From CAJXJP01 sp034111025 (GTDB lineage: Bacteria; Patescibacteriota; Gracilibacteria; BD1-5; UBA6164): a DNA stretch of 46,134 nt. The notes under the pieces were generated by a model. It did no database searches. It saw only the letters and a list, made by a program, of their open reading frames with translations, and was not told where the DNA came from. Positions 9,769-19,400 of the stretch are shown here, in pieces; positions within the stretch are counted from its first letter, which is position 1; every line of letters begins with the position of its first letter. Location of the stretch: NCBI GenBank assembly GCA_034111025.1, contig JAWUYB010000047.1, positions 1 to 46,134 on the forward strand. Reading direction: 5' to 3'. Made by a program: the position numbers and the translations under genes.

Positions 9769-10233
9769 TTAAGTAATATAGCTTTGTGTTATTAAAGTAA
9801 CTTGGCTATCATTACTATCAAAGACATTAAATACAAAAGCAACAAGAGTATAAGCAAAGTATATTATTAATAAACCTAATATAACATAAATGATTGTGCT
9901 TTTTGATTTTTTCATTTTTTCTTCATCTCAAGATCAAATCATAATATTAAATCATGCATAAATGATATATATTACAGCAAGCAACGATAAGAATCCTATA
10001 AGAAATATAATTATTTCTTGGATATATTGCGATGCTGTCTGATTTGTTACAACTCCTTCTAGGTTATCTCAGACTTGTGTTACTCATTCTTCCCAACCAC
10101 AATCATCATTTTGACAATAATTAACATGAGGTTTACCATTATCTAATAGATCACTTAAGAATCATGCTTGAATTGCTTGAAAAGATCCTATAAGAACAAA
10201 GATAAATAGCATAATTTTTGAAAATATTTTCAT
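9769..10233 (-). CDS. Exported two-helix membrane protein, TrbC/VirB2-like
   Basis: 154 residues: signal peptide (MKIFSKIMLFIFVLIGSFQAIQA), a short loop with two cysteines (YCQNDDC), then two membrane helices (~70-95 and ~112-137) separated by the polar hairpin 'GSGDEEKMKKSKST'. This signal peptide plus helix-hairpin-helix plan is that of TrbC/VirB2 pilin-like proteins and is common in Patescibacteria. No type IV secretion genes are nearby, so conjugation is not implied. It may be an envelope pilin-like component. Confidence 0.45.
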
Positions 10234-10323
10234 ATTTTTTTTTATAATTAAATAAGATTATAATAATAATAGAATAAATCCTTATGAAAGTCAAAAAATA
10301 AATCTTTTTCTCTGGATTGAAAA

Positions 10324-10351
10324 TTGACTGATATTGTTATTTTAATATGAT
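10324..10351 (+). promoter_or_regulatory. Putative promoter of the TraB-like gene
   Basis: TTGACT (10324-10329), a 16-base spacer and TATGAT (10346-10351). The likely start of transcription lies about 20 bases before the ATG at 10379. Confidence 0.5.
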
Positions 10352-10378
10352 ATCAGTAATAATCTATTAATTATAAAA

Positions 10379-11383
10379 ATGAACAAATACTTATTACTCT
10401 TACTACTATATATACCTATATTTTCTTGAATTTATTATTTAAGTCAACTTGCTGGAATATTGGAATTTATTCTATGACTTATAATGTACTTGTCTGTATT
10501 CTATTTTTTCCATGTTGTTTGGACTTATTATAGAAAAAAAGAAACATTAATAATTCTAGAATATGCGAAGAAATTTTATATTTCTCTTTGAACAGTTATA
10601 TTCATTTCACTAGGAATATTAGCATCATTTTGATATTATCAACTTATATATAAACCTCTTACTATAGAACAAGTCACAATATCAAATTGAGATAAAACTG
10701 TAGTATTTCAAAAAATGATACATATAGCAAAACCTGATTATTATAAATCTATAGTTCAAGAAATAAAAAGATATAAACAAAATGGTTATGTATACTTTTT
10801 CGAGTGAGTCAAAGAATGAACGGAAGAAAATATGGATAATTTTAATAATGCCTTATGAATAGAATTTGATGCAGATTTATATGATAATTTATCTAAATTA
10901 TATGGTTTAATTCCACAAGATAATTCTATTTTTTTAGATATAATAAATGGTGAAGACTATAATATTGATATGAATATTGATGAAATAATTGCAGAATATA
11001 AAAATTTAAAAAAACAAAACAATATTACAAAACAATACACTCCTCCAATAAATATAAATGCAGAAATTATTAATACACTAGCAGAATTAAACAACAGACA
11101 ATTAGAAGTACTTCAATTCATGAATCTTACATTTTTAACTACTTTAACAAAAAATGAAGCTTTTTTACAATCTATTCAAAATAATTTTTGAAATGAACTC
11201 TTGTTTGAAGTTATATTAGAAGGGAGAAATAAAGTAATAGTAGATGGTATTATAGAAAGTGAAAATAAAAATATTTTTGCAACCTATTGAGCACTTCATT
11301 TCAAATGAGTATTAAGTTTACTGCAAGAACAAGATTCAAATTGGAAAATTGTTTCTGAAAAAGCATTTTTCCCCTTTCAATAA
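10379..11383 (+). CDS. TraB/GumN-like domain membrane protein
   Basis: 334 residues. Three hydrophobic segments occupy roughly 1-95 ('LLLLLLYIPIFSGIYYL', 'LAGILEFILGLIMYLSVFYF', 'FYISLGTVIFISLGILASFG'). The rest resembles the TraB/TIKI/GumN fold: 'VVFQKMIHIAKPDYYKSI' with the key His, 'YVYFFEGVKEG' with the Glu, and near the end 'FATYGALHFKG', matching the family's GxxH motif. In other families this fold is linked to metalloprotease (TIKI) or pheromone shutdown (TraB/PrgY). The substrate here is unknown. Single-gene unit with a promoter at 10324-10351 and a terminator after it. Confidence 0.6.
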
Positions 11384-11387
11384 AAAA

Positions 11388-11418
11388 TAAAAAATATTGA
11401 AAAATTCAATGTTTTTTA
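11388..11418 (+). terminator. Probable terminator of the TraB-like gene
   Basis: Imperfect hairpin of AAAATATTGAA against TTCAATGTTTT followed by T-rich sequence, directly after the stop codon. Confidence 0.5.
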
Positions 11419-11444
11419 TTTGCATATCTACTATATATAAAGAA

Positions 11445-11570
11445 ATGTATTTACAACTCTTAAAAGAATATATTAGTAGCCCCTATGATACTGCTATATA
11501 TTCTTTGGATTACAGTAATATGGATTTAGATGGAGAAATATCAAAAAAACAAGAAACACTTTCAAATTAA
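11445..11570 (+). CDS. Possible short ORF (~41 codons)
   Basis: A short reading frame, roughly MYLQLLKEYISSPYDTAI onward, ends in TAA inside the terminator hairpin at 11555-11587. I could not fix its start with certainty: the position may be off by one base, and if so the ATG would be out of frame. There is no homology I recognise. The arrangement ORF then terminator is the only support. Confidence 0.25.
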   Translation: MYLQLLKEYISSPYDTAIYSLDYSNMDLDGEISKKQETLSN

Positions 11571-11587
11571 TTGAAAGTGTTTTTTTA
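11555..11587. terminator. Bidirectional hairpin terminator
   Basis: Perfect stem ACACTTTCAA / TTGAAAGTGT with flanking A and T runs, between the short plus-strand ORF and the stop of the minus-strand PrsW-like gene. Confidence 0.75.
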
Positions 11588-12562
11588 TTTATCATCTTCA
11601 TTATAAAATATTCAGCTCACATATAAATATCATCAAATAAAATATATAAACATAACGAATCAAAATCCAAGTGTCAGAGCAACATCAAATATCATATGGA
11701 GCATGATAGATATAAATAATCCAAATAAAAATATCTTTAAATATGGAAAACTCAAGTCTTTTCATTTATATTTCAAAAATGCTTTTGAGAAATAATATGC
11801 AACTATACTACTCGATAATACATGTACAATTACAGCAAATGTAGAACGCATGAAATAGAGTTTCAATAATTCTCATGTTAATCAATATTGTAGATAAAAA
11901 TTATACAGATATAACATATTTTCTATCAAAGCAAAACCCAATGCTACGAATATTGCGTATAAAACTCAATTTTTTATAGAATCTATTTCTAGAACACTTG
12001 ATTGTAAAAAATTGAAATGTTTACTTGCTTCCTCTATAAAAGCTACAATAAAGTAATAAAATATTATTAATTTAAAGGAATTAAATATAATATTTCAAAA
12101 ATTAATTCACTGTTTAATATCAAAATTAACTATATCTAAAAAATAATTCATTCAGAAAATTAATACTGAAATTCAAGCAATAAATACTAAAAATACTAAT
12201 ATATTTTTTACATAAATTTTTAATATTTCTTTGAATCTCATAAAAAAATTTCAAAGTAAAAAAGAAAATAATATTATAACTAATAAAAATAACGCGAGAG
12301 ACAATCAAAATTGAATACTCGTAAAAAAATCTTTTATCTGAGAAGCAAAGTAAAACGTATTTAAATATTCTACTTTAAAAAAATTAATAATTTTTTCCAT
12401 ATGCAGAATAGGTACAACAGAAAGTGCTCATCATAAAACACCAACAAAAAATCTCTTCTTATTTAATGGATTATCATCAATATATGAAAAAATGTATGCC
12501 CATATCACTATTGGAAAAAATGAAATCAAAGCTAACGCTATATAGAAAAAGATATCTTTCAT
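11585..12562 (-). CDS. PrsW-family intramembrane metalloprotease
   Basis: 325 residues with about eight membrane helices. The PrsW motifs are present in order: 'FIEEASKHF' (~residue 177, the EExxK motif), 'FALIENMLYLYNF' (ExxxY), 'RSTFAVIVHVLSSSIVAYY' and 'ISIMLHMIFDVAL', supplying the metal-binding histidines. In Bacillus, PrsW cuts the anti-sigma factor RsiW; other members have other membrane targets. No sigma/anti-sigma pair is adjacent, so the substrate is unknown. Many TGA glycines. Single gene, bounded by terminators at both ends. Confidence 0.8.
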
Positions 12563-12618
12563 GTAATTTTTCTAGTAAATAATTAATTTTATTATAAGTT
12601 TTGTTATTTTAATGCAAG

Positions 12619-12650
12619 AAAAAAGAGATATTGAAACATCTCTTTTTTTT
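12619..12650 (-). terminator. Terminator of the murA unit
   Basis: Stem AAAAAAGAGAT / ATCTCTTTTTT around an 8-base loop. It overlaps the stop codon of the 69-residue membrane protein gene that follows murA. Confidence 0.75.
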
Positions 12651-12858
12651 ATTTAAATATTTTATATTTTCCAAATTGTACATAATCATCTCAATTTGGT
12701 TTTGTTGATTTTCATTTCATCTTATTAAATAATCATCATAAAAGTAAGCCATTTAATCCTAAAAATATAAATAATCCTCCTAGTAACCATCCTATTAAGT
12801 CTGGAAATCTAATAAGGAGTACTCCGAAAATAATTAAAAATATTGGTATAAGTTTCAT
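12649..12858 (-). CDS. Small two-helix membrane protein
   Basis: 69 residues: two hydrophobic segments (KLIPIFLIIFGVLLIRF and LIGWLLGGLFIFLGLNGLLLGGLF) and a polar C-terminus. Glycines include TGA codons. No family is recognised. It starts 10 bases after the murA stop and ends at the terminator, so it is probably cotranscribed with murA. Confidence 0.6.
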
Positions 12859-12868
12859 TTAATATTAA

Positions 12869-14131
12869 TTATGAAATAATCTCTTCTATATCTGCTCCAA
12901 GATTTTTTAGAGTTTCTACGAAATTTTCATATCCTCTATGGATATATTCTACATTTGTAATAGTTGAATCACCTTCTGCTATAAGAGCTGCAATAACTAC
13001 AGCTGCTCATGCCCTAAGATCCCAAGATGTAAGTGTAACTCAACCTTTTAATTTTGTAACACCAAACACAAGAGCTTCATGTGGATTAAGTATTGCTACA
13101 TTTGTTCACATTTTTTCTAATTCATTGAGGAAATTTAATCTATTTTCAAATAATACTTCATGAATTTTATTTGTTCATTCAGCTTGTGTCATAAGAACAC
13201 CAAATGGTGCTTGAATATCAGTTGGAAAACCTGGGAATACATTTGTTTGAATTTTTACAGCTTTTAATTTTTCAGCTTTAAATACTCTGAGTGTATCATT
13301 TCCAAGATCTTCAACTTTTACTCCGGCCTCTTTTAATTTTTCAATAAATACAAAGAGGTCTTCTATTCTTGCATTTTGTATATCTAAATAATCTTTTGAA
13401 GCAAGTGCTGCTAAAACCATATATGTACCTGATTGAATATAGTCTGCTACCACATCAAATTCAAAATTATCTTGAAGTGAATCAACTCATTCAACAATTA
13501 TTGTATGATTGTAACGCATTTTTATATTTGCCCCTGCTGTTCTTAAAAAATCTATTAGATTTATTACGTGAGGTTCAATTGCTGCTAATTCAATAGTGGT
13601 TTTCCCTTTTCTTAGGACATTAGCAACTAATAAGTTTTCAGTACCTGAAACAGAAAAACCTGCATTCAGCGTTCTGTCTCAATCAGAAACTGAACCATCT
13701 AATTCAATAGTATCTTCCGTATGAGTTGCTGTATAACCTATTCTTTCTAGTCCATTAATATGATCATCAATTGGTCTTTTTCCTATAACACAACCTCCTG
13801 GTAATGGCATTGATATTTTTCCAAAAAAATGTAACAAAGGAGCTAATAAAAATATTGAAGCTCTAATTTTTTTTAATTTTTCTATATTTAAATTATCTTT
13901 TTTTAAATTTGAAGCATCAAAATGAAGAGTATTTCACTCAAAATTATATTTTACTCAAATATCTTCCATAATTTCAAGAAATGTCATAACATCACCTATT
14001 TTAGGCATACCATGTAATATGACTTTTCCATTTACAAGTAATGCTGCTCACAAAATAGGAAGAGCTGCATTTTTTGATCCACTAATTTTTACCGTTCCTG
14101 ATAAAGTATTTCATCATTTTACTTTAAACAA
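12869..14131 (-). CDS. murA: UDP-N-acetylglucosamine 1-carboxyvinyltransferase (MurA)
   Basis: 420 residues, normal MurA length. It transfers enolpyruvate from PEP to UDP-GlcNAc, the first committed step of peptidoglycan synthesis, in the cytosol. Visible motifs: 'KGGNTLSGTVKISGSKNAALP' near the N-terminus (with the catalytic Lys region), the active-site loop 'LPGGCVIGKRPIDDH' with Cys at ~114, and 'FPGFPTDIQAPF' near 300. No ATG is available. I chose TTG at 14131; ATT at 14140 would give MEKLFKVKGGN, also very MurA-like. Its presence shows a peptidoglycan wall. A fosfomycin-type Cys is present, not the Asp variant. Confidence 0.9.
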
Positions 14132-14288
14132 TTTTTCAATAATTATTAAATATATTTATGAGAAAAATTATACGAGATTTTAAAAAATAGCAAATAAAAT
14201 TTTTTATTTTTCTTCTTTGAAAAAGTAAGATTTTTCATATACTAAAAAAAATACTTCAACAGTTATAAGTACCTAATTAATAAGAAAA

Positions 14289-16199
14289 ATGTTTGATTTA
14301 AGCTCAAAAATAATAAATATTGAAAAACAAAACCATATTATCAAAAAAAATATTTCTTTAGATACAAATTTAGATTGTTTTATACATATAGATTCTGAAT
14401 CAAAAAACTTTACAGAAGCATTTTTAAATAAGATTGTCGATCATATCATTGATAAAATATCTATTAAAAATACATATTGAGATTTTTCAATTGCATTAGA
14501 AAACATTAATGCTTTTATCAAGGCATGGAATATAGATAACACAGAAAAACAAACAGCAAATGTTATTATAGGTATTCAACATAATAATAATTTTATATTT
14601 TCTAGTATTGGGCATGCAAGTGCGTATTGGATTAATAGAAATCAAGAATTAATATCATTAACTGAACATAGTTCTAAGAAAGATCGTTTTTCAGATATAT
14701 CTAATTGAGAATTAAAAACAGGTGAAATTATATTGATTTCAAGTACAAATATTCTTAGTTATTTATCTCAAAGTGATATAATTGATGGGATAGATAAAAA
14801 TAATGATATCAATCATTTTACAGAAAATATTTATCAAATATTAACCACTGAAAATTTAAATGAAAATATAATTTATTCTGCATTTAAGTATACAAATACT
14901 GAAGAAAATGAAATATTTGAAAATAAATACATAAAAATTATACAAGAATATTTTTTAAAAGTATTAGATACAAAAATAATGAAAAGATTTATAATATTTT
15001 TACTAAAATTAAAAAATTATATTATCAAACAATCTAAATGAGTGAAAAATATACTTTTTATATTCATAATAACTCTCTGTATAATTTTTCTATATAATTC
15101 TCTTTCAAGTATTATTTCTGTTACAACAAATAATCAAGAAAAAGAAGTAAACATAGAAAAGTTAGAGCAAGCAAAAAACCTTATCAGACAAGCAAGTGAT
15201 AACGTAGCAAACACAAATGCTTTTGAAAAATTTATATCAGAAGCAGAAATTATAATAGAAAGTGTAAAATCTGAAAAGATTTTCTTGAGTGATATAGATA
15301 TAATGCAAAATAATGTTAATATTCTAAAAAAACAATTTAATAAGATTGAAACATTTGAGGATGATATAGATAAACAAATATATGCTGGTAATTTTGAAAA
15401 TTTTGTAAAAATTATTAAAAATAAACTTAAACCTTATATTTTAGAAAAAAAATCTATTACTTGAGCTATTAATTGATGAGCTACTCCTAAAAAATATGTG
15501 AATACTCAACTAGATAAAGATGAATTTTTTATAGATGCTACTGTAATATGAGATAATATTTATATCTCTACTAATAAATCAAAAATTGTACGTTTTGCAA
15601 AAACTGGTCACTTTTCATTTGTAGATGTGCAATGACAAGACAGATGGTGAGAACATAAAAATATAAATAGTTATAATGGTAATCTATATATAACTGATAA
15701 AAACATTGCTCAAATATATAAACATTGATCTTCGTGAAAAAACTTTACAAAAGCAACTCCTTACTTAAAAGCAGATGATATTAATGCTATTTGAAAAATA
15801 TTATCTATTGCTATTGACTGAGGTTTCTACATATTAAAAAGTGATCTCATGGTACAGAAATTCTTTTCTTGACCTAAGTATGAAATGGTAAATATAGTTA
15901 TGAATAATTTACCTAAAAATTATGTAATTGAAGATAAAACAACAAAAATTGAATTAAAGGCAAGAGCTGATTTAAACTTTGTATATATTCTGTTAAATAA
16001 TAAAATATTTGTTTTTCAACCAAATTCTCGTAATTATAGAGATGTTACAAGTCTAACTTATGTATGACAAATAGACTGATTTGAACAAAAAATAAAAGAT
16101 TTTTATGTAAATCATGATTGAGAGTTATGGGTTATAAATAATAAATGAATCTATGATTTAAGCTTTGAAATTAGCGATAATAAACTAATACTAAGATAA
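14289..16199 (+). CDS. PP2C-like domain, transmembrane and coiled-coil protein
   Basis: 636 residues in one frame across many TGA codons. Residues ~1-210 resemble the core of PP2C/SpoIIE-type phosphatases ('ANVIIGIQHNNNFIFSSIGHASAYWI', 'ELKTGEIILISSTN'), but the N-terminal metal-binding Asp of active enzymes is not visible, so activity is doubtful. One membrane helix follows at ~252-272 (VKNILFIFIITLCIIFLYN), then a coiled-coil region (~285-390). The C-terminal ~220 residues contain strand-rich repeats ('NIYISTNKSKIVRFAKTG', 'GNLYITDKNIAQIYK', 'FVYILLNNKIFVFQ', 'GELWVINNKGIYDL') suggesting a beta-propeller sensor. This resembles a membrane signalling protein. Single gene. Confidence 0.5.
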
Positions 16200-16234
16200 T
16201 AAGTTCTAATAAATAAAAATACATTCTAAAAAAT

Positions 16235-16290
16235 GAGCAAATAAAGGAAAAAAGATTTGCTAATTATCATTTTTAGATTACTATTTGCTC
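16235..16290 (+). promoter_or_regulatory. Long inverted repeat upstream of the bL25 gene
   Basis: GAGCAAATA (16235-16243) pairs with TATTTGCTC (16282-16290), with a 38-base AT-rich interior, followed by GCTTTAAAAA. It lies between the 14289-16199 gene and rplY. It could be a terminator of the upstream gene or a structured leader for rplY. Confidence 0.4.
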
Positions 16291-16333
16291 GCTTTAAAAA
16301 AAAATTATTTAAAATATATCAATTATAAATACT

Positions 16334-16948
16334 ATGGAAAAATTAAACTTAGTTGCTGAAGTAAGATCAACTACAGAAAAATTAAGTGAAGTAAGAGCTG
16401 CTAAGAATATTCCAGCAGTAATTTACGGTCACAATGCTGAAAATATGATTATCAAAATGAATAACTCTGACTTTTTAAGAACTTTCAGAAAATCAGGTGA
16501 AAGCCATATTATCAGTTTAGAAGTAGCTGGAAAAAAACACGATGTATTAGTTCACGATATTCAAAGAGAACCAGTTTCTGGTGATTTCTTACATATTGAC
16601 TTTATCTTTGTTATAAAAGGTGAAAAAGTTCATACTAATATCCCATTAAACTTCATCGGTGAATCTGCTGCAGTTAAAGAAGGAGCTATCTTAGATGAAC
16701 ATTTAAAAGATATTGAAGTTAAATGTTTACCAACTGATTTAGTTGATGCATTTGATGTTGATTTATCAGCTTTAGTTAATATGGGTGACTCAATTAGAGT
16801 TTCTGATTTAGCTATCGATGTTAAATATAACGTTTTAACTAAATTAGATGATGTTGTAGTTACTGCTGCAAAACCAGCTAAAATAGAAGTTATTGAAGAT
16901 TCTGCTCCTGAAGCTCCTGTTATGGAAGGTCAAGAAGAAAAAGCATAA
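16334..16948 (+). CDS. rplY: Ribosomal protein bL25, long (CTC) form
   Basis: 204 residues: an N-terminal 5S-rRNA-binding L25 domain (~1-90, 'EVRSTTEKLSEVRAAKNIPAVIYG', 'HDVLVHDIQREPVSGDFLHIDF') plus the C-terminal TL5/CTC beta domain (~95-185), then an acidic tail. It binds 5S rRNA in the 50S subunit. All glycines are GGN; no TGA. It is preceded by a long inverted repeat and followed by a terminator, so it is a single-gene unit. Confidence 0.9.
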   Translation: MEKLNLVAEVRSTTEKLSEVRAAKNIPAVIYGHNAENMIIKMNNSDFLRTFRKSGESHIISLEVAGKKHDVLVHDIQREPVSGDFLHIDFIFVIKGEKVHTNIPLNFIGESAAVKEGAILDEHLKDIEVKCLPTDLVDAFDVDLSALVNMGDSIRVSDLAIDVKYNVLTKLDDVVVTAAKPAKIEVIEDSAPEAPVMEGQEEKA

Positions 16949-16960
16949 TTAAAAATTCAC

Positions 16961-16999
16961 AAAAAAGATATTTTGACTATAATCAAAGTATCTTTTTTT
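16961..16999 (+). terminator. Terminator of rplY
   Basis: Stem AAAAAAGATA / TATCTTTTTT around an ~18-base loop, ending in a T-run, 12 bases past the stop. Confidence 0.7.
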
Positions 17000-17019
17000 T
17001 TTACTATTAATATATAAGA

Positions 17020-17349
17020 ATGAAAATTAAAATTTTTTGATCTGAAGAGAATACAACTGAATTACTAAATAAGGTTCAAATTTCTTTAGAAGAACTTGGT
17101 TTAGTAGATTTTATCAAAGTAGAAGTTACTCAAGATGAGTCTTTAAAGAATGAACTCAATATAACAAAAGAACCTGCTTTAATTATTGAAGAGGAAGCTA
17201 TTGATTTTAAAGATACAATCTTTGAATGAATTATACCTGAATCAGAAGAAATTAAATCAATGTTTATAAGTATTATTTGAGGTTGACAAGGTTGAGGTTG
17301 TTGAAGCAAAGATGATGATGGTTCTTGTGGAACTGGGTGTGCTTGTTAG
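17020..17349 (+). CDS. Thioredoxin-fold small protein with Cys/Gly-rich tail
   Basis: 109 residues. Residues ~1-85 match the small redox-active disulphide (thioredoxin_3) family: MKIKIFGSEENTTELL ... 'VDFIKVEVTQDESLKNELNITKEPALIIEE'. The usual N-terminal CxxC after the first strand is replaced by SEEN, so the classical active site is missing. The tail (~87-109) reads 'GGGQGGGCGSKDDDGSCGTG' then CAC: four cysteines and many glycines, several TGA-encoded. The tail could bind a metal or carry the redox function. Ends in TAG. Its own terminator follows. Confidence 0.5.
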
Positions 17350-17362
17350 TAATTATAAACTA

Positions 17363-17398
17363 AAAAAAAATATTGAAGTTAACTTCAATATTTTTTTT
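17363..17398. terminator. Bidirectional terminator with perfect palindrome
   Basis: AATATTGAAGTTAACTTCAATATT is a perfect palindrome flanked by A8 and T8 runs. It separates the convergent thioredoxin-fold and FecR-like genes and reaches the stop codon of the latter. Confidence 0.8.
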
Positions 17399-18797
17399 AG
17401 TTTATAATATTTGCTTCATCACTTATAACTGCGTCTTTTTTTATCGGTTGATCAGATTTTTTAACAATTGTATAATTATTAGTATAAATCAATTTATTAT
17501 TAATATCATAATATTTAACGTTATATACATTTGATCAATTAGCTAATGTATTAAATCTTTCAAATGCATAATATCTCCATGTACCATATGCTGTACTATA
17601 AGATTTTAATTGATAACCATTTATTTTTACAACAGCAACATCTTTATTAAGAACTTTACCTTTAATAGTTATTTCAGAATTTTTTGTTGAAAAAGTAGTG
17701 AAATTACTTGGTTCAGTAAATGTAAATTGACTTGCATCAACATCATTATATGTTTTCACATTTCAAAAATTACTTCATCTTCAAGCATTCTCAGCTCCAT
17801 TATAATAAAGTGTAATTAATTTTTTTTCTAGTATATCACCTGCATCATCATATGCTCTAAAAACTAAATCGTTTTGTTGAGAATTTGTATCTACTCATTC
17901 AAATAGAAATGTTTTATTCTCAATATTTATTTTTGATTCTTTTCAATTCATTGTAATTTTTACAATTGTTTCATCTCCAAACTTTCCTGTAATATCTAAA
18001 GTATCTGACGAAATATTTGCTTCATCTTCTATATTATCAAATATTAATACTCTTGTAGAATTTGATACTCATTTAAAATCTGTTTGAGAAGTTGATTCTT
18101 CTTCAGATTCTACCATATTTAGGTATTTATCTCCATTGTTTAATACATACCAATCATCATTTTTAAATAAATCATCAATATCTGTTTTTAATGATTTCAT
18201 ATCTAACTCAGAATCATTCGCATCAAGACGAGAAATAGATATTTTTTCACCTGGTAATAATAAAATATTTTGGTCTGCTAGATTTAATACTTCAACTATT
18301 CCATTTAATGAATAAATAGTAGTTGCCATTTCATTTTGATCTAGAGAGACATGAGTATTTTCTCACATTTTAATACTTGCAAATTTAGAATTTATATCAA
18401 GGTTTCCACTTGTATTAAACCAAACTTTTCAAGAAGTATGTGTAAAACTTCAATTTTCATTATATTTAATTTCTCATAATTTTCATAAACGAGCATTTCA
18501 TAAATTCGGTATATCCAAAGATAAACTTCATTCTTTTACTATGAGTTGTTCTCATTTAAATAATGATATATTTTCACTCACTACTACTTTATCTTGTCAT
18601 GGATATATAACGTAACTTTGTGTATTTGAAGTATCCATCATTATACCAATTCATACTTGATTTTCTGATTGATTCTTTGTTGGTGTTGAATCTCCTGTAA
18701 ATATACTAAAGAATAGTATAAGCATAAGTATTCATCCAATAATTGGAACGAGGTAATCTTTTATATTTTTTGCTACAGGATTTCTTCTTCTACTCAT
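17397..18797 (-). CDS. Membrane-anchored exported protein with FecR-like domain
   Basis: 466 residues: short basic N-terminus (MSRRRNPVAKNIKDY), one membrane helix (LVPIIGGILMLILFFSIF, ~16-33), then an extracytoplasmic region. Residues ~60-170 have a FecR-like strand pattern ('KVVVSENISLFKGEQLIVKEGSLSLDI', 'GKVWFNTSG', 'NGIVEVLNLADQNILLLPGEKI'). Two strand-rich repeats follow (~245-330 and ~350-430) resembling Ig-like or bacterial adhesion modules. No iron-uptake genes are near, so the FecR label describes fold only. Probably a cell-surface protein. Confidence 0.5.
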
Positions 18798-18937
18798 TTG
18801 TATTACATTAGTATTAATATAACTTATAATAAATATTATTTGAAAAAAAACAATACAAAATACAGTTTTCCCTAAATTTAGTTAATAAATAAAACCATAA
18901 AAATATCTATAGTACATTGAAAAGATTTACATTTTTT

Positions 18938-18964
18938 TTGAGTTTTTGTAAACATTCCTATAAT
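18938..18964 (+). promoter_or_regulatory. Putative promoter of the repeat lipoprotein gene
   Basis: TTGAGT (18938-18943), a 15-base spacer and TATAAT (18959-18964), about 40 bases before the ATG at 19005. Confidence 0.4.
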
Positions 18965-19004
18965 AATCTCACATTACAGAATTATATTTTTAAAAGTCAA
19001 CTGT

Positions 19005-19304
19005 ATGAAAAAATTTATTGCATTAATTGCTATGTTATCTGTTGCATTTTTAGCGTCTTGTACTAAAGAAGAAGTTACTACTCAAGATCCTGCCGTTGTT
19101 AAAACTCCTGTAGTTGAAGGTACTGAAGAAATGGTTGAAGAAGTTATGGAAGAAGCTACTGAAATGACTGAAAAAATTATGAAAGAAGCTGCTGAAGGTA
19201 CTGAAGCTGCTGAAAATATGGTTGAAGAAGCTACTGAAATGACTGAAAAAGTTATGAAAGAAGCTGCTGAAGCTATTGAAGGTACTGAAGAAATGGTTAA
19301 ATAA
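19005..19304 (+). CDS. Small repeat-containing lipoprotein
   Basis: 99 residues: lipoprotein signal peptide MKKFIALIAMLSVAFLASC with a clear lipobox (LASC), so the mature chain would be lipid-anchored by Cys19. The mature chain is an acidic, Ala/Glu/Thr/Met-rich helix containing a 25-residue unit repeated in tandem ('EEATEMTEKIMKEAAE' and 'EEATEMTEKVMKEAAE' start each copy). The regular heptad-like spacing suggests a long amphipathic helix, possibly an Lpp-like spacer at the envelope. No TGA codons. Monocistronic with promoter and terminator. Confidence 0.7.
   Translation: MKKFIALIAMLSVAFLASCTKEEVTTQDPAVVKTPVVEGTEEMVEEVMEEATEMTEKIMKEAAEGTEAAENMVEEATEMTEKVMKEAAEAIEGTEEMVK
19149..19298 (+). 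repeat. Tandem 75-base repeat inside the lipoprotein gene
   Basis: Two copies, 19149-19223 and 19224-19298, each encoding 25 residues. The first ~48 bases are almost identical; the last third has diverged. A partial related unit precedes them (EGTEEMVEEV). Because TAA/TAG are rare in the complement, the repeat also creates a long meaningless antisense ORF. Confidence 0.8.
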
Positions 19305-19315
19305 TCATTTTCATT

Positions 19316-19350
19316 AAAAAAAGCTGACTCTAATCGAGTCAACTTTTTTT
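19316..19350 (+). terminator. Terminator of the lipoprotein gene
   Basis: Stem AAAGCTGACTC / GAGTCAACTTT with one mismatch and a T-run. Confidence 0.65.
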
Positions 19351-19371
19351 TATTATTTTTATCTCAATTTT

Positions 19372-19400
19372 TTGAAATGAATTCATAGTTATGATATAAT
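19372..19400 (+). promoter_or_regulatory. Promoter of the cNMP-binding-domain gene
   Basis: TTGAAA (19372-19377), a 17-base spacer and TATAAT (19395-19400), about 30 bases before the ATG. This is among the most canonical promoters visible in the window. It is overlapped by a perfect inverted repeat (see 19381-19410). Confidence 0.6.

Noticed and set aside
9769..10233. Evidence of a conjugation (type IV secretion) locus
   Set aside because: Only one VirB2/TrbC-like protein is present, with no VirB4, relaxase or other secretion genes nearby.
19082..19342. Long antisense ORF over the lipoprotein gene
   Set aside because: It is a shadow created by the tandem codon repeats on the other strand; it has no start signal and repeats the same periodicity.
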